A stretch of DNA of 6,978 bases from Nephthysia sp036513515 (GTDB taxonomy: Bacteria > Chloroflexota > Dormibacteria > Dormibacterales > Dormibacteraceae). A program made the translations under genes and the position numbers. Location: NCBI GenBank assembly GCA_036513515.1, contig DATBYW010000045.1, positions 1 through 6,978 of the forward strand, in the 5' to 3' direction. A model generated the notes under the pieces. The model ran no database searches. It saw only the letters and a list, made by a program, of their open reading frames with translations, and was not told the origin of the DNA. Shown here piece by piece: positions 1 through 5,691 of the stretch (position 1 is the first letter of the stretch; each line of letters starts with the position of its first letter).

Positions 1-2
1 GA

Positions 3-1352
3 GGCGAGCTGCCCGAGATACAGTTCGACATCGGCGCCTACGTCGGCCCGGTGCGGAACATCGAGGGCATCCAGTTCCAGTTTCCGCCGGTGCACACTCT
101 TTTCCTGACTGCGCGCCTGACCGGGCGGCCTGGTCGCGAGGACCAGTACGCTCTGGAAAGAGCTCTGCGGACAGTGGAGGAGGTGTATCCGTTCGGGCCC
201 TCGGGGGTGTTCACCTTCGTCGCCTACGGCCTTCCCTACTTTGCTCGACTGCCGCAGCGCCTGTTCGCCGAGCACGTGCCCCGTCTGCTCAGCGATCGAG
301 GACGTTTCGCCCTGGAGGAGGCGCAGGTCAGCCCGACCGATGTCTCGCTCAGCAACCCATACGTGAAAAAGCGGGAGTACAACCTGCCAGTCAGGATCGA
401 GCGCAACGACCTGCTCTTCACTCTCCGCAGCGACCACCCTCAACATCTGACTGACGTCGCTGCTTGGCTTGCCGGCTCCGGCCGCCTACGCGGGCGGCGC
501 CGCGAGTCGCCCCGGACGGCCAGGACTCTGCAGTTCACCTCCTCGCGCCTGATGTTCGCTCAGAACGGACTTCCGAGGAAGCTTGCCGAGCAGCACCGAC
601 TGAGCTTCGCCGGCCGGATCCATCCCCAGTCGCCGATGTGGATGGGGTTCGCCGACCAGCACGTCAACGGCGCCGGGCCGGCGCCCATCTGCACTTTCCA
701 GGGCAACGACTCCGCCCGCTTCACGACCGCCCGCGAGGGCGACTATTTCGCGGACGGCTCGATTCAGCACCTGTCGCACGTGATCCTCGACCTAGTAGAT
801 TTCTACCGCCTGGCAAACCCCACATCGCCTGACCCGAACGCGCAGAAGGGAGAGCCTTTCACCGAGCGCTGCCAGTACATGTTCCGTTCCAACCCGATCC
901 CGTCGGTGGGCAACCGGGACCAGTTCACAGACGGCGGCGGCCCCGCCTTCCTCCCCAACGAGTTCAAAGGGCCGGACGACGCAACCAGCAACGCGAGGGC
1001 CATCGGGACCTTTGAGGGCGCCCGGCGGATCGGACACCTCTCAGCTCTGCAGAGGTCGTCCCGGGCGGGGGATGGGACTCCGGTGCACATGCGCATGGAC
1101 GGGCCAGGCTTGGACGCGATGGACGTACCCGACGGCTCCCTGCAACCCAAGCTGCAATTCACCATCTTCGTGCCCACTGCCGACGTCTTCGCGACAATGC
1201 GGCGCAACGTTGCCGCCCTCGACCTGGTCGAGAAGTACAAGGTCGACCCCGAAGACAACGGGCTCGAGCGTTTCCTGACCGCCACCCGGCGGCAGAATTT
1301 TCTGATTCCTCCCCGGGAGCACCGGGCCTTCCCGTTGCTCGAGGCGGCCTAG
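3..1352 (+). CDS. DUF7405 / DyP-type peroxidase-like protein, 5' partial
   Basis: The reading frame is open from base 3, so the true start lies left of the window; GTG at 51 is only the first internal start candidate and has no ribosome binding site. Residues below are numbered from that GTG. The C-terminal half resembles from memory the DUF7405 group of dye-decolourising-peroxidase-like proteins: a PMWMGF segment (195-200), FADGSIQHLSH (around 233-243), then RIGHLSALQRSSR with His329 where DyP proteins carry the proximal haem His, Arg348 about where the conserved Arg follows, and a closing QFTIFVPTADVF...RRQNFLIPPREHRAFPL segment like the DyP C-terminal beta-alpha unit. The DyP GxxDG motif is not exact: an Asp-Gly (235-236) is present with longer spacing from the preceding Gly. 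Haem binding and peroxidase activity are inferences, and any Tat signal would lie outside the window. Family fairly sure, function uncertain. Confidence 0.7.
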   Translation, partial: GELPEIQFDIGAYVGPVRNIEGIQFQFPPVHTLFLTARLTGRPGREDQYALERALRTVEEVYPFGPSGVFTFVAYGLPYFARLPQRLFAEHVPRLLSDRGRFALEEAQVSPTDVSLSNPYVKKREYNLPVRIERNDLLFTLRSDHPQHLTDVAAWLAGSGRLRGRRRESPRTARTLQFTSSRLMFAQNGLPRKLAEQHRLSFAGRIHPQSPMWMGFADQHVNGAGPAPICTFQGNDSARFTTAREGDYFADGSIQHLSHVILDLVDFYRLANPTSPDPNAQKGEPFTERCQYMFRSNPIPSVGNRDQFTDGGGPAFLPNEFKGPDDATSNARAIGTFEGARRIGHLSALQRSSRAGDGTPVHMRMDGPGLDAMDVPDGSLQPKLQFTIFVPTADVFATMRRNVAALDLVEKYKVDPEDNGLERFLTATRRQNFLIPPREHRAFPLLEAA

Positions 1353-1382
1353 CCGAGCCGGCTGGGTATCCACATCGTCCCG

Positions 1383-1405
1383 CCCCAGGGCGCAAAATCC
1401 TGGGG
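1383..1405 (+). terminator. Stem-loop after the DyP-like gene, possible terminator
   Basis: CCCCAGG (1383-1389) pairs perfectly with CCTGGGG (1399-1405) around a 9-nt loop; a G-U pair could lengthen the stem. It lies 30 bp after the stop codon and upstream of the next gene. There is no U-tract, so termination is only a suggestion; it could also be an attenuator or mRNA-end stabiliser. Confidence 0.35.
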
Positions 1406-1479
1406 GAGAATGCGGCGCGCTGTTCGGACTGACCGTCCCGGGAGCGGGAGTCGAGAGCCGGGCATCACCACCGCTCCAT

Positions 1480-1485
1480 AGGAGG
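1480..1485 (+). promoter_or_regulatory. Strong Shine-Dalgarno AGGAGG
   Basis: AGGAGG stands 7 nt before the ATG at 1493. It is a full consensus site and is the main evidence that the 70-residue frame is a real gene. Confidence 0.8.
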
Positions 1486-1492
1486 CGCACAC

Positions 1493-1705
1493 ATGCCCAC
1501 GGCGGATGAAGTTAAGGCCCTCGAAGGCCGCCAGGTCCGGCTTCGGCTGACGCCCGAGGCGGGCGGCGAGACGGTTGAAGGACGCCTGGTCGGAACCCTT
1601 GACGCGGACGACGGGCTGGTGGTCGTGGTCGAGCCAGCGGGAACGCCGGAAAAGCGATTCAGCTGGAACTACCAGCACATCGCCGCGCTGGAGTCGAGCG
1701 AGTAG
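1493..1705 (+). CDS. Small conserved-looking protein, 70 aa, unknown function
   Basis: The gene starts at ATG behind a consensus AGGAGG and ends with TAG. The protein is soluble and acidic, without signal peptide, Cys or membrane segment. After a short N-terminal helix-like stretch (about 1-11), residues 12-66 alternate hydrophobic and charged residues (VRLRL, VEGRLVGTL, GLVVVVEP, RFSWNY), as expected for a small all-beta barrel of SH3 or Sm type; that fold is inferred from pattern only. I do not recognise the family. It lies 13 bp upstream of the best start of the methionine synthase-like gene, in a different frame, so the two are probably co-transcribed and perhaps translationally coupled. 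That makes an accessory or RNA/ligand-binding role for the pair conceivable but unproven. Confidence 0.7.
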   Translation: MPTADEVKALEGRQVRLRLTPEAGGETVEGRLVGTLDADDGLVVVVEPAGTPEKRFSWNYQHIAALESSE

Positions 1706-1718
1706 GGTCCGGGCGCAC

Positions 1719-2825
1719 TTGATCAGATGCCACACCGACGTGGTGGGCAGCCTGCTGCGACCGCCTGAGCTCATCGAGGCGCGCGGCCGGTTCGAGGCAG
1801 GTGCGATCTCCCCCGCGGACTTCAAAGCCGTCGAGGACAGGGCGGTCGACGCGGCCGTTCGCCTCCAGGAGGAGGCGGGTCTCGAGGTCGTGACCGACGG
1901 GGAGATGCGCCGGCTCTCTTTCCAGAGCCCGCTGGCGGAGGCGACGGACGGCTTCGGAGACGTGCCTCTCGAGGCCTTCCTCTGGGGCGACTGGCAGAGC
2001 AATGCGCTGGGTGGTCAGAGCGTCAGCCGGCCGGCGGGGCTCGGTGTCGTCGGTAAGTTGCGCCGGCGCCGCCACCTGACGGCCGAAGAGTTCGCATACC
2101 TGCGGGCGCGTGCGAAGAAGATCCCCAAGGTCACGCTGACGAGTCCGGGGCTCTACGCCAACCTCTGGTCTCCGGAGGTCTCCCGCCGCGCGTATCCGAC
2201 CCTGGATGAGTTCCTGGCCGACGTGGTCGATCTGTATCGGGAGGAGGTCGCGGAGCTGGCGCGACTGGGCGCGACCTACGTGCAGCTGGACGCGCCCCAC
2301 TATCCATTGTTCGTAGACGCCGGCTGGCGCGCCTTTTATGAGGGGCGTGGCTGGAGCCTCGAGAAGTGGCTGCAGCAGGGCCTCGAACTGGACAACGCGA
2401 TAATGGCCGGCCATCCGCAGATCACTTTCGGAATTCACCTCTGCCGGGGCAACCAGATGAGCCGCTGGCTGGTCGCGGGAGGCTACGAGCCGATCGCTCG
2501 GCAGGTCTTCCAGGGGACCCATGCGCAGCGTCTCCTGCTCGAGTACGACGACGAGCGTTCAGGCTCCTTCGAGGCGCTTCGGCAGGTTCCGGAGGACAAG
2601 ATTGTGGTGCTCGGCCTGGTCACCACCAAGTCCGGACGCCGCGAGGCTGTCGGCGAGTTGCAAGACCGTATCAGAGCTGCCGCCCGCGAGATCCCGCTCG
2701 ACCGGCTGGCTCTCAGCACCCAGTGCGGGTTTGCCAGCTCAGTGGTCGGAAACGCCTTGAGCGTGGAGGACGAGCGAGCCAAGCTGGAGACGATCGCCAG
2801 GACCGCCTCGGCCGTGTGGGGCTAG
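1719..2825 (+). CDS. Cobalamin-independent methionine synthase II family protein (MetE C-terminal-like)
   Basis: A single-domain protein of 368 residues matching the catalytic C-terminal barrel of MetE (PF01717 type), which transfers a methyl or alkyl group to a zinc-bound thiol. The N-terminus reads THTDVVGS-like (HTDVVGSLLRPPEL), the expected beta-1 motif, followed by VVTDGEMRR and YVQLDAPHY. All four zinc ligands are visible: His240-Leu-Cys242 in GIHLCRGN, Glu275 in LLLEYDDE, and Cys336 in LSTQCGF; the 61-residue Glu-to-Cys distance equals that remembered for E. coli MetE. The best start is TTG at 1719, just before the conserved N-terminus; the frame is open further upstream but overlaps the small gene. 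Only a weak AGGG at 1704-1707 precedes it, consistent with coupling to the gene before. Related enzymes include YxjG/YxjH-like proteins and epoxyalkane:coenzyme M transferase, so the true acceptor thiol is unknown and metE is not assigned. Confidence 0.88.
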   Translation: MIRCHTDVVGSLLRPPELIEARGRFEAGAISPADFKAVEDRAVDAAVRLQEEAGLEVVTDGEMRRLSFQSPLAEATDGFGDVPLEAFLWGDWQSNALGGQSVSRPAGLGVVGKLRRRRHLTAEEFAYLRARAKKIPKVTLTSPGLYANLWSPEVSRRAYPTLDEFLADVVDLYREEVAELARLGATYVQLDAPHYPLFVDAGWRAFYEGRGWSLEKWLQQGLELDNAIMAGHPQITFGIHLCRGNQMSRWLVAGGYEPIARQVFQGTHAQRLLLEYDDERSGSFEALRQVPEDKIVVLGLVTTKSGRREAVGELQDRIRAAAREIPLDRLALSTQCGFASSVVGNALSVEDERAKLETIARTASAVWG

Positions 2826-2836
2826 TCGGCTAGCCC
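2819..2836 (+). terminator. Perfect 7-bp hairpin over the stop codon
   Basis: GGGCTAG (2819-2825, containing the TAG stop) pairs with CTAGCCC (2830-2836) around a TCGG tetraloop. It is compact and GC-rich, with no U-tract. It could end the methionine synthase-like transcript or protect its 3' end. Confidence 0.5.
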
Positions 2837-2843
2837 GGTAGGG

Positions 2844-2881
2844 AGGCCCCGGACCCGGCGCATAGGCCGGACCCAGGGCCT
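2844..2881. terminator. Two-part inverted repeat between convergent genes, possible bidirectional terminator
   Basis: An outer stem AGGCCC (2844-2849) pairs with GGGCCT (2876-2881) and encloses an inner stem CCGGC (2855-2859) with GCCGG (2866-2870). It sits between the convergent methionine synthase-like and cold-shock genes, where it could serve both strands. The unpaired GGA/ACCC internal segments and the lack of a U-tract weaken the call. Confidence 0.4.
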
Positions 2882-2896
2882 GTTGGTCAGTGGGTG

Positions 2897-3094
2897 TTAC
2901 CCAACCCGGACGCGGCCGGCACGGGGGCCCTTCGGGCTCCCTTCGACCTCGAACGTGACCATCTCTCCTCCGCGAAGGCCATCGAAGTCACCCTCGGTGC
3001 CGCTGCGGTGGAAGAAGTACTCCTTGCCGTCGTCAGCCTGGATGAAGCCAAAGCCGCGCTCGGACACGAGCTTCTTGATAGTTCCCGTCTGCAT
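2897..3094 (-). CDS. Cold-shock domain protein (CspA family), 65 aa
   Basis: A single cold-shock domain that binds single-stranded RNA/DNA in the cytoplasm, presumably as an RNA chaperone. RNP1 is GFGFI (residues 14-18) and RNP2 is YFFHRS (26-31), followed by the usual Gly/Val-rich beta strands and a C-terminus GPRAGRVRVG typical of the family. Length matches the usual 65-70 residues. The start ATG at 3094 is set by the N-terminus (MQTGTIK) and by GAGGAG 8 nt upstream. It differs from classic CspA in having KKLV where KWFN normally stands, so the aromatic Trp and Phe of that strand are absent; this IKKLVSERGFGFI subtype is, as I recall, common in some high-GC and myxobacterial lineages. It is transcribed towards the methionine synthase-like gene and has a long leader. 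Confidence 0.93.
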   Translation of the reverse strand: MQTGTIKKLVSERGFGFIQADDGKEYFFHRSGTEGDFDGLRGGEMVTFEVEGSPKGPRAGRVRVG

Positions 3095-3102
3095 CTGCAG
3101 AT

Positions 3103-3108
3103 CTCCTC
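3103..3108 (-). promoter_or_regulatory. Shine-Dalgarno of the cold-shock gene
   Basis: On the minus strand GAGGAG precedes the ATG at 3094 by 8 nt. It fixes the cold-shock start. Confidence 0.75.
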
Positions 3109-3200
3109 ATAATTCTCGAACCTGAATCGGACCAACGTCGTGGGCCCGTTCGAGAAAGAGGACGCCTCGGCGAAGCACGCCCGCTCGGGCGCTGATATGG

Positions 3201-3230
3201 AGTGTACCGCAGAGGACCCCGGTCAAAACC
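3201..3230 (-). promoter_or_regulatory. Possible promoter of the cold-shock gene
   Basis: On the minus strand TACACT (3206-3201) fits an actinobacterial TANNNT -10, with TTTTGACC just upstream (3228-3221). The TTGACC to TACACT gap is only 14 nt; reading TTTTGA as the -35 gives 16. Transcription would begin near 3194, leaving a leader of about 100 nt, in keeping with the long leaders of many cold-shock mRNAs. Assigned by eye only. Confidence 0.3.
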
Positions 3231-3341
3231 GCCTCCCTGCCCCTTGCTGAGCGGCCCGTCAACGCCCTCCCTGAGCTCCCCACACGAGTCGGAGCCATGG
3301 CGCGTGCCGTCTCGATCCCGCATCGGCGTCGATTTAGGCGT

Positions 3342-3373
3342 ACGTTGACAACGTCGCCGCCTTGACCGGCGGC
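3342..3373. other. Inverted repeats in the csp/small-operon intergenic region
   Basis: The rest of the region from 3095 to 3380 holds no convincing gene. Two adjacent dyads stand out: ACGTT-GAC-AACGT (3342-3354), and GCCGCC (3356-3361) with GGCGGC (3368-3373) around TTGACC. The first contains a perfect TTGACA (3345-3350) on the plus strand, but no -10 follows at normal distance. They could be an operator or the upstream control region of the small genes starting at 3381 or 3629. Confidence 0.25.
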
Positions 3374-3380
3374 AGCCCCC

Positions 3381-3632
3381 GTGGCCATCCCCCTCTTCTA
3401 CCGCAGCCACCTCGGGTCCGCACATTTGGAAGAAGAGGGTGGTCAGCTGCCCGCTGGTTCAGAGTCGGAAAGGCACGCTCTGGCCGGAGAGGCGATACGG
3501 GCAAGCCACCGAGGAGCAGCACTCCTGGTGCAAGAACTACTTCGGAAAGGCAGAAATGACCGGCAGGGGCTGAGCGTTCGCGGACGCCGCTCGTCGAGGA
3601 CCAGCGCCTTCGATACCCGAGGTAGGTCATGA
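3381..3632 (+). CDS. Doubtful small hypothetical protein, 83 aa
   Basis: The frame starts with GTG behind only a weak GGCGGCAG-like site and ends in a TGA that overlaps the ATG of the next frame as ATGA (3629-3632). That overlap is the main argument that it is translated. The first 13 codons have strong G/C third positions; later codons lose the bias. The product is hydrophilic, with an acidic patch (LEEEGG, about 16-21), a helix-like stretch (SESERHALAGEAIRASHRGAALL split around residues 27-50) and a basic, Ser/Arg-rich tail that looks like non-coding translation. No domain, signal peptide or membrane segment is recognised. It may be a decayed gene or untranslated leader of the genes that follow. 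Confidence 0.3.
   Translation: MAIPLFYRSHLGSAHLEEEGGQLPAGSESERHALAGEAIRASHRGAALLVQELLRKGRNDRQGLSVRGRRSSRTSAFDTRGRS
3619..3626 (+). promoter_or_regulatory. Shine-Dalgarno GAGGTAGG
   Basis: GAGGTAGG ends 2 nt before the ATG at 3629, so the GAGG core is 6 nt away. It supports that ATG as a genuine start. Confidence 0.5.
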
Positions 3633-3934
3633 CCGGCGAATCTCTGGACGGCAAGACAGTACGGGGCGGCCGCCGGCGGGAGCAGGTTCGACACCTCGTG
3701 CGATCTGTCGGTGTGGAGATGGAGGGGAGTCTTCGAATCCCATACTTCGTCGAGCCGGCGCCCGGGCGATTTCTCTGCAATCCGCGGTTGGCCGGCGTCG
3801 TCGTGAGCGATGACAGGCTGCGGACTCTAACCATTCCCGCCAACATCCCGGCCAAGATTCCTCCCGGCGGTCTGCCCATCGAGGTGCTGAGATACCTGGT
3901 ACAGATCGGCCTGAACCCCTCGGAGCAACTCTGA
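3629..3934 (+). CDS. Hypothetical protein, 101 aa
   Basis: The gene starts at ATG with GAGGTAGG just upstream and ends with TGA 3 bp before the next start. The N-terminal third is strongly basic (GRRREQVRHLVR, about 14-25). Next come VGVEMEGSLRIPYFVEPAPGRFLCNP (split at about 28-53), a short beta-like VVVS, then a proline-spaced IPANIPAKIPPGG segment (about 72-84) and an amphipathic C-terminal helix (LPIEVLRYLVQIGL). There is one Cys, no signal peptide and no membrane helix. Third codon positions are moderately G/C-biased, better than the frame before it. I do not recognise a family. Tight spacing on both sides suggests a coupled small operon with 3381-3632 and 3938-4261. Confidence 0.5.
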   Translation: MTGESLDGKTVRGGRRREQVRHLVRSVGVEMEGSLRIPYFVEPAPGRFLCNPRLAGVVVSDDRLRTLTIPANIPAKIPPGGLPIEVLRYLVQIGLNPSEQL

Positions 3935-3937
3935 ACC

Positions 3938-4261
3938 GTGGCATCCGCGGTGCAGGACCGGCGGCGGCGAATGAGAGACATAGACTCCATCCTGGACGCC
4001 CTCGAGCGCCTCAACGCAGCCAGCCGGCGCGAGCTTCCTCGGGACCTGGCAGACCGCCTGGCCGATATGGGCATCGTTGAGTTCAGAGGAGCATCGATCG
4101 CGAGCCTGATCGATCGCGTCTTCACCCTCCAGGGCCAGATCGTGGGCGCTGGTGCCGATCGTGAGGACGACGACGACGATGGTCATTCCAGCGTCACGGC
4201 GATCGCTCCTGCGACTATCGCCAGAGGAGCTGCCGACGCCGCGACAATGAGCATCACCTGA
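3938..4261 (+). CDS. Hypothetical protein with acidic run, 107 aa
   Basis: GTG at 3938 lies 3 bp after the preceding TGA; ATG at 3971 in the same frame (MRDIDSILDAL) is an alternative giving 96 residues. Residues 12-70 look like an all-helical domain, with two leucine-rich helices (IDSILDALERLNAA and DLADRLADMG) and a third (IASLIDRVFTLQGQIV). Then comes an acidic DREDDDDD run (about 77-84) and a Ala/Thr/Ser-rich tail. The charge opposes that of the basic 101-residue neighbour, so the two products could interact, but that is speculation. No known domain is recognised, and no signal peptide or transmembrane helix is clear. A paired hairpin region follows the stop codon directly, consistent with the end of a transcription unit. 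Confidence 0.5.
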   Translation: MASAVQDRRRRMRDIDSILDALERLNAASRRELPRDLADRLADMGIVEFRGASIASLIDRVFTLQGQIVGAGADREDDDDDGHSSVTAIAPATIARGAADAATMSIT

Positions 4262-4301
4262 CGCCGGCTCGTCGGCCTGCCGGCGGAGGCTGTCTTCAGC
4301 C
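4262..4301. terminator. Double hairpin after the small-gene cluster
   Basis: CGCCGGC (4262-4268) pairs with GCCGGCG (4279-4285) around 10 nt, starting at the base after the TGA. GGCTG (4288-4292) pairs with CAGCC (4297-4301) around TCTT. The region lies between the plus-strand small genes and the convergent monooxygenase gene. There is no U-tract, so it is a candidate GC-hairpin terminator. The remaining 4302-4426 holds no gene that I can support, only GC-rich sequence including the 10-bp palindrome CCGGCGCCGG (4417-4426) next to the monooxygenase stop. Confidence 0.45.
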
Positions 4302-4426
4302 GTCGCCCGTCCACCCCCATGTCTGAGCAGCTCTACGCCGGGTCCGCCCGGGCGGCCCAGTGACGCCGGCGTGGTGGGCTGGTTCGCATACCGCCAACCC
4401 GCGTCACGGGCACGCGCCGGCGCCGG

Positions 4427-5656
4427 TTAAACGCGCTGCGAGCCCACAAGCTCGGTCGAGCTTGCCAGTGCGGGCGCATCCCAGTCGATGTGGTAGTCCC
4501 ACATCCAGCGCAGGGGATCCGCACCGCGCCGCGCCTGGAATTTGAACACCATCCTCAGCACCAGGTCGCGCATGACGCGCCCGACCAGACCGTTCTCCTT
4601 CGTCTGACTGCTCCTGCGACCATGCTTCACGATGGCCTCCACGCGCGCACGGCGCGCCCGCTCGTAAGCTTCTAGCGCGTCCGAGACGCTGGCCGCGTCC
4701 CTCAAGTACCTTGCCAGCACGACGGCGTCCTCGATCGCCATCGAGGCGCCCTGGCCGGAGGAGGGCGAGGCCGCGTGGGCGGCGTCTCCGATGATCACCA
4801 TGCGGCCGTTGTGCCAACGGGGCACGGAAGGGAAGTCGTACGTGTTCCAGCCGGAGAAGATTTCAGGGGTCGCCAGGATGATCTCCACCGCCGGCGTGGC
4901 GTCCTCCTCGAACAACTCGATCAGTTGGGCGCGCCACCGCTCCGGCGTGATCGCCGCCAGCTCCTCGCTGCTGGGCTCCTTGGGCCGCCACGGGTTCGCG
5001 AACCACCAAACGGCTCCGTCCGGCGCCAGGAAGTAGCAGAAGAAGCAGCGCTTGCCGAAGACCATGTTCATCACGCCTGGCTCGGCGTCGACCGAGACCC
5101 CGCGTGCGTATCCGCCGGTGTTGAGCAAGCCCACGTACCGAGCGTGAGGGGCGGCCGGGTCGATGATCCGCCGCGTCATTGAATGCAGCCCGTCGGCGCC
5201 CACCAACAAACCGCCTTCGGCCTGGGTGCCGTCGGCGAAGCGCGCGATCACACCCTCAGACGTGGACTCGGCGCCCACCAGCCGCTTGCCGTGCTCCATG
5301 CCGACGCCGCGCCGCACCGCCTCGTCGCGCAAGGCGCGGTACAGCCCGGCGCGCTTCACCGTGCGGGCGACGGTGCCGTCCGCCAGAGTGCCGAGGGACA
5401 TGTCGGCCAGCCTGCGGCCGCTGCCGAGGAAGAGGGCAATGCGCGGTGTATCGAAGCCCTCCCCCTGCACCACCTCGTCGAGGTCGAGACTGCGCAGCGC
5501 GTCCAGGCCGTTCACCGCCAGCGTGAGGTATGCCCCCACGCCCTCCGCGCCCCGGTCGTAGGCCTCGTAGACGACCGAGTCGATACCTGCTTTCCGCAGC
5601 GCGATCGCGGTCACCGAGCCCGCGATCCCGCCCCCGATGATCAGAACCTTAGTCAT
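4427..5656 (-). CDS. FAD-dependent monooxygenase (PHBH/UbiH/TetX-like class A)
   Basis: A 409-residue flavoprotein monooxygenase that should use NAD(P)H and O2 to hydroxylate an aromatic or polyketide-like substrate in the cytoplasm. Three class A signatures are intact: the FAD dinucleotide fold G8-G-G10-I-A-G13 with Glu31 ending beta-2 (VVYEA), the DG motif with Asp155-Gly156 in VGADGLHS, and the GD motif with Gly290-Asp291 in IIGDAAHAASPSSGQG. Length is normal for the stand-alone subgroup, and there is no C-terminal thioredoxin-like domain. I choose ATG 5656 (MTKVLIIGGG) over ATG 5671 because the Rossmann strand begins at once and a -10 hexamer lies 6 nt upstream; neither start has a Shine-Dalgarno. 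The divergent PadR gene suggests substrate-responsive repression. Antibiotic inactivation as in tetracycline or rifampicin monooxygenases is possible, but substrate cannot be read from sequence. Confidence 0.92.
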   Translation of the reverse strand: MTKVLIIGGGIAGSVTAIALRKAGIDSVVYEAYDRGAEGVGAYLTLAVNGLDALRSLDLDEVVQGEGFDTPRIALFLGSGRRLADMSLGTLADGTVARTVKRAGLYRALRDEAVRRGVGMEHGKRLVGAESTSEGVIARFADGTQAEGGLLVGADGLHSMTRRIIDPAAPHARYVGLLNTGGYARGVSVDAEPGVMNMVFGKRCFFCYFLAPDGAVWWFANPWRPKEPSSEELAAITPERWRAQLIELFEEDATPAVEIILATPEIFSGWNTYDFPSVPRWHNGRMVIIGDAAHAASPSSGQGASMAIEDAVVLARYLRDAASVSDALEAYERARRARVEAIVKHGRRSSQTKENGLVGRVMRDLVLRMVFKFQARRGADPLRWMWDYHIDWDAPALASSTELVGSQRV

Positions 5657-5662
5657 AGGATG

Positions 5663-5668
5663 AGTATA
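5663..5668 (-). promoter_or_regulatory. -10 hexamer TATACT of the monooxygenase gene
   Basis: Read on the minus strand, TATACT matches TATAAT at 5 of 6 bases. Six bases separate it from the ATG at 5656, so transcription would start at the A of the start codon (leaderless). No good -35 is visible at 16-18 nt. Confidence 0.55.
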
Positions 5669-5679
5669 CATACGATGAC

Positions 5680-5685
5680 TATAGT
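5680..5685 (+). promoter_or_regulatory. -10 hexamer TATAGT of the padR-like gene
   Basis: TATAGT matches TATAAT at 5 of 6 bases and is followed by 6 bases and then the ATG at 5692, again predicting a leaderless mRNA. The GGAAG before the ATG is a poor ribosome binding site. No convincing -35 is present. Confidence 0.55.
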
Positions 5686-5691
5686 GGAAGC

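Larger units (their letters stand above)
5663..5685. promoter_or_regulatory. Candidate PadR operator spanning both -10 boxes
   Basis: A 23-bp A/T-rich stretch in GC-rich surroundings is centred on G5674. Reflecting the strands about that base pairs A5663, T5665, A5666, T5667, A5668 and A5672 with their complements, so the two TATA cores are mirror halves. A dimeric PadR bound here would cover both promoters. The operator role is inferred from position and symmetry; the ATGT-N8-ACAT pattern of some PadR sites is not seen. Confidence 0.45.

Noticed and set aside
1575..1718. N-terminal extension of the methionine synthase-like protein from ATG 1575
   Set aside because: The extra 48 residues overlap the 70-residue gene out of frame, are Arg/Ser/Trp-rich and precede the conserved family N-terminus.
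1349..2002. 217-codon minus-strand frame overlapping the 70-residue gene
   Set aside because: Ser/Arg-rich shadow translation without motif; the plus-strand genes have AGGAGG and conserved residues.
1659..2522. 287-codon minus-strand open frame opposite the methionine synthase-like gene
   Set aside because: It lies opposite a gene with an unmistakable zinc site, and its own sequence shows no recognisable motif.
3345..3373. Plus-strand sigma-70 promoter based on TTGACA at 3345
   Set aside because: No TANNNT hexamer lies 16-19 nt downstream; the sequence there is GGCGGC-rich.
3653..3700. DGKTVRGG near the N-terminus of the 101-residue protein, reminiscent of ISAs1-type transposases
   Set aside because: Only about seven residues match, no catalytic residues or terminal inverted repeats are visible, and the rest of the protein does not resemble a transposase.
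3334..4125. 263-codon minus-strand open frame across the small-gene cluster
   Set aside because: The translation is Arg/Ser/Pro-rich with no domain-like pattern, lacks a good ribosome binding site and lies opposite three frames with better coding character and coupling; it is typical of high-GC antisense shadow frames.
5657..5671. Upstream start ATG 5671 (MYTHP) for the monooxygenase
   Set aside because: It would extend the protein into the -10 hexamer and operator, adds five residues not expected before the Rossmann strand, and has no ribosome binding site.
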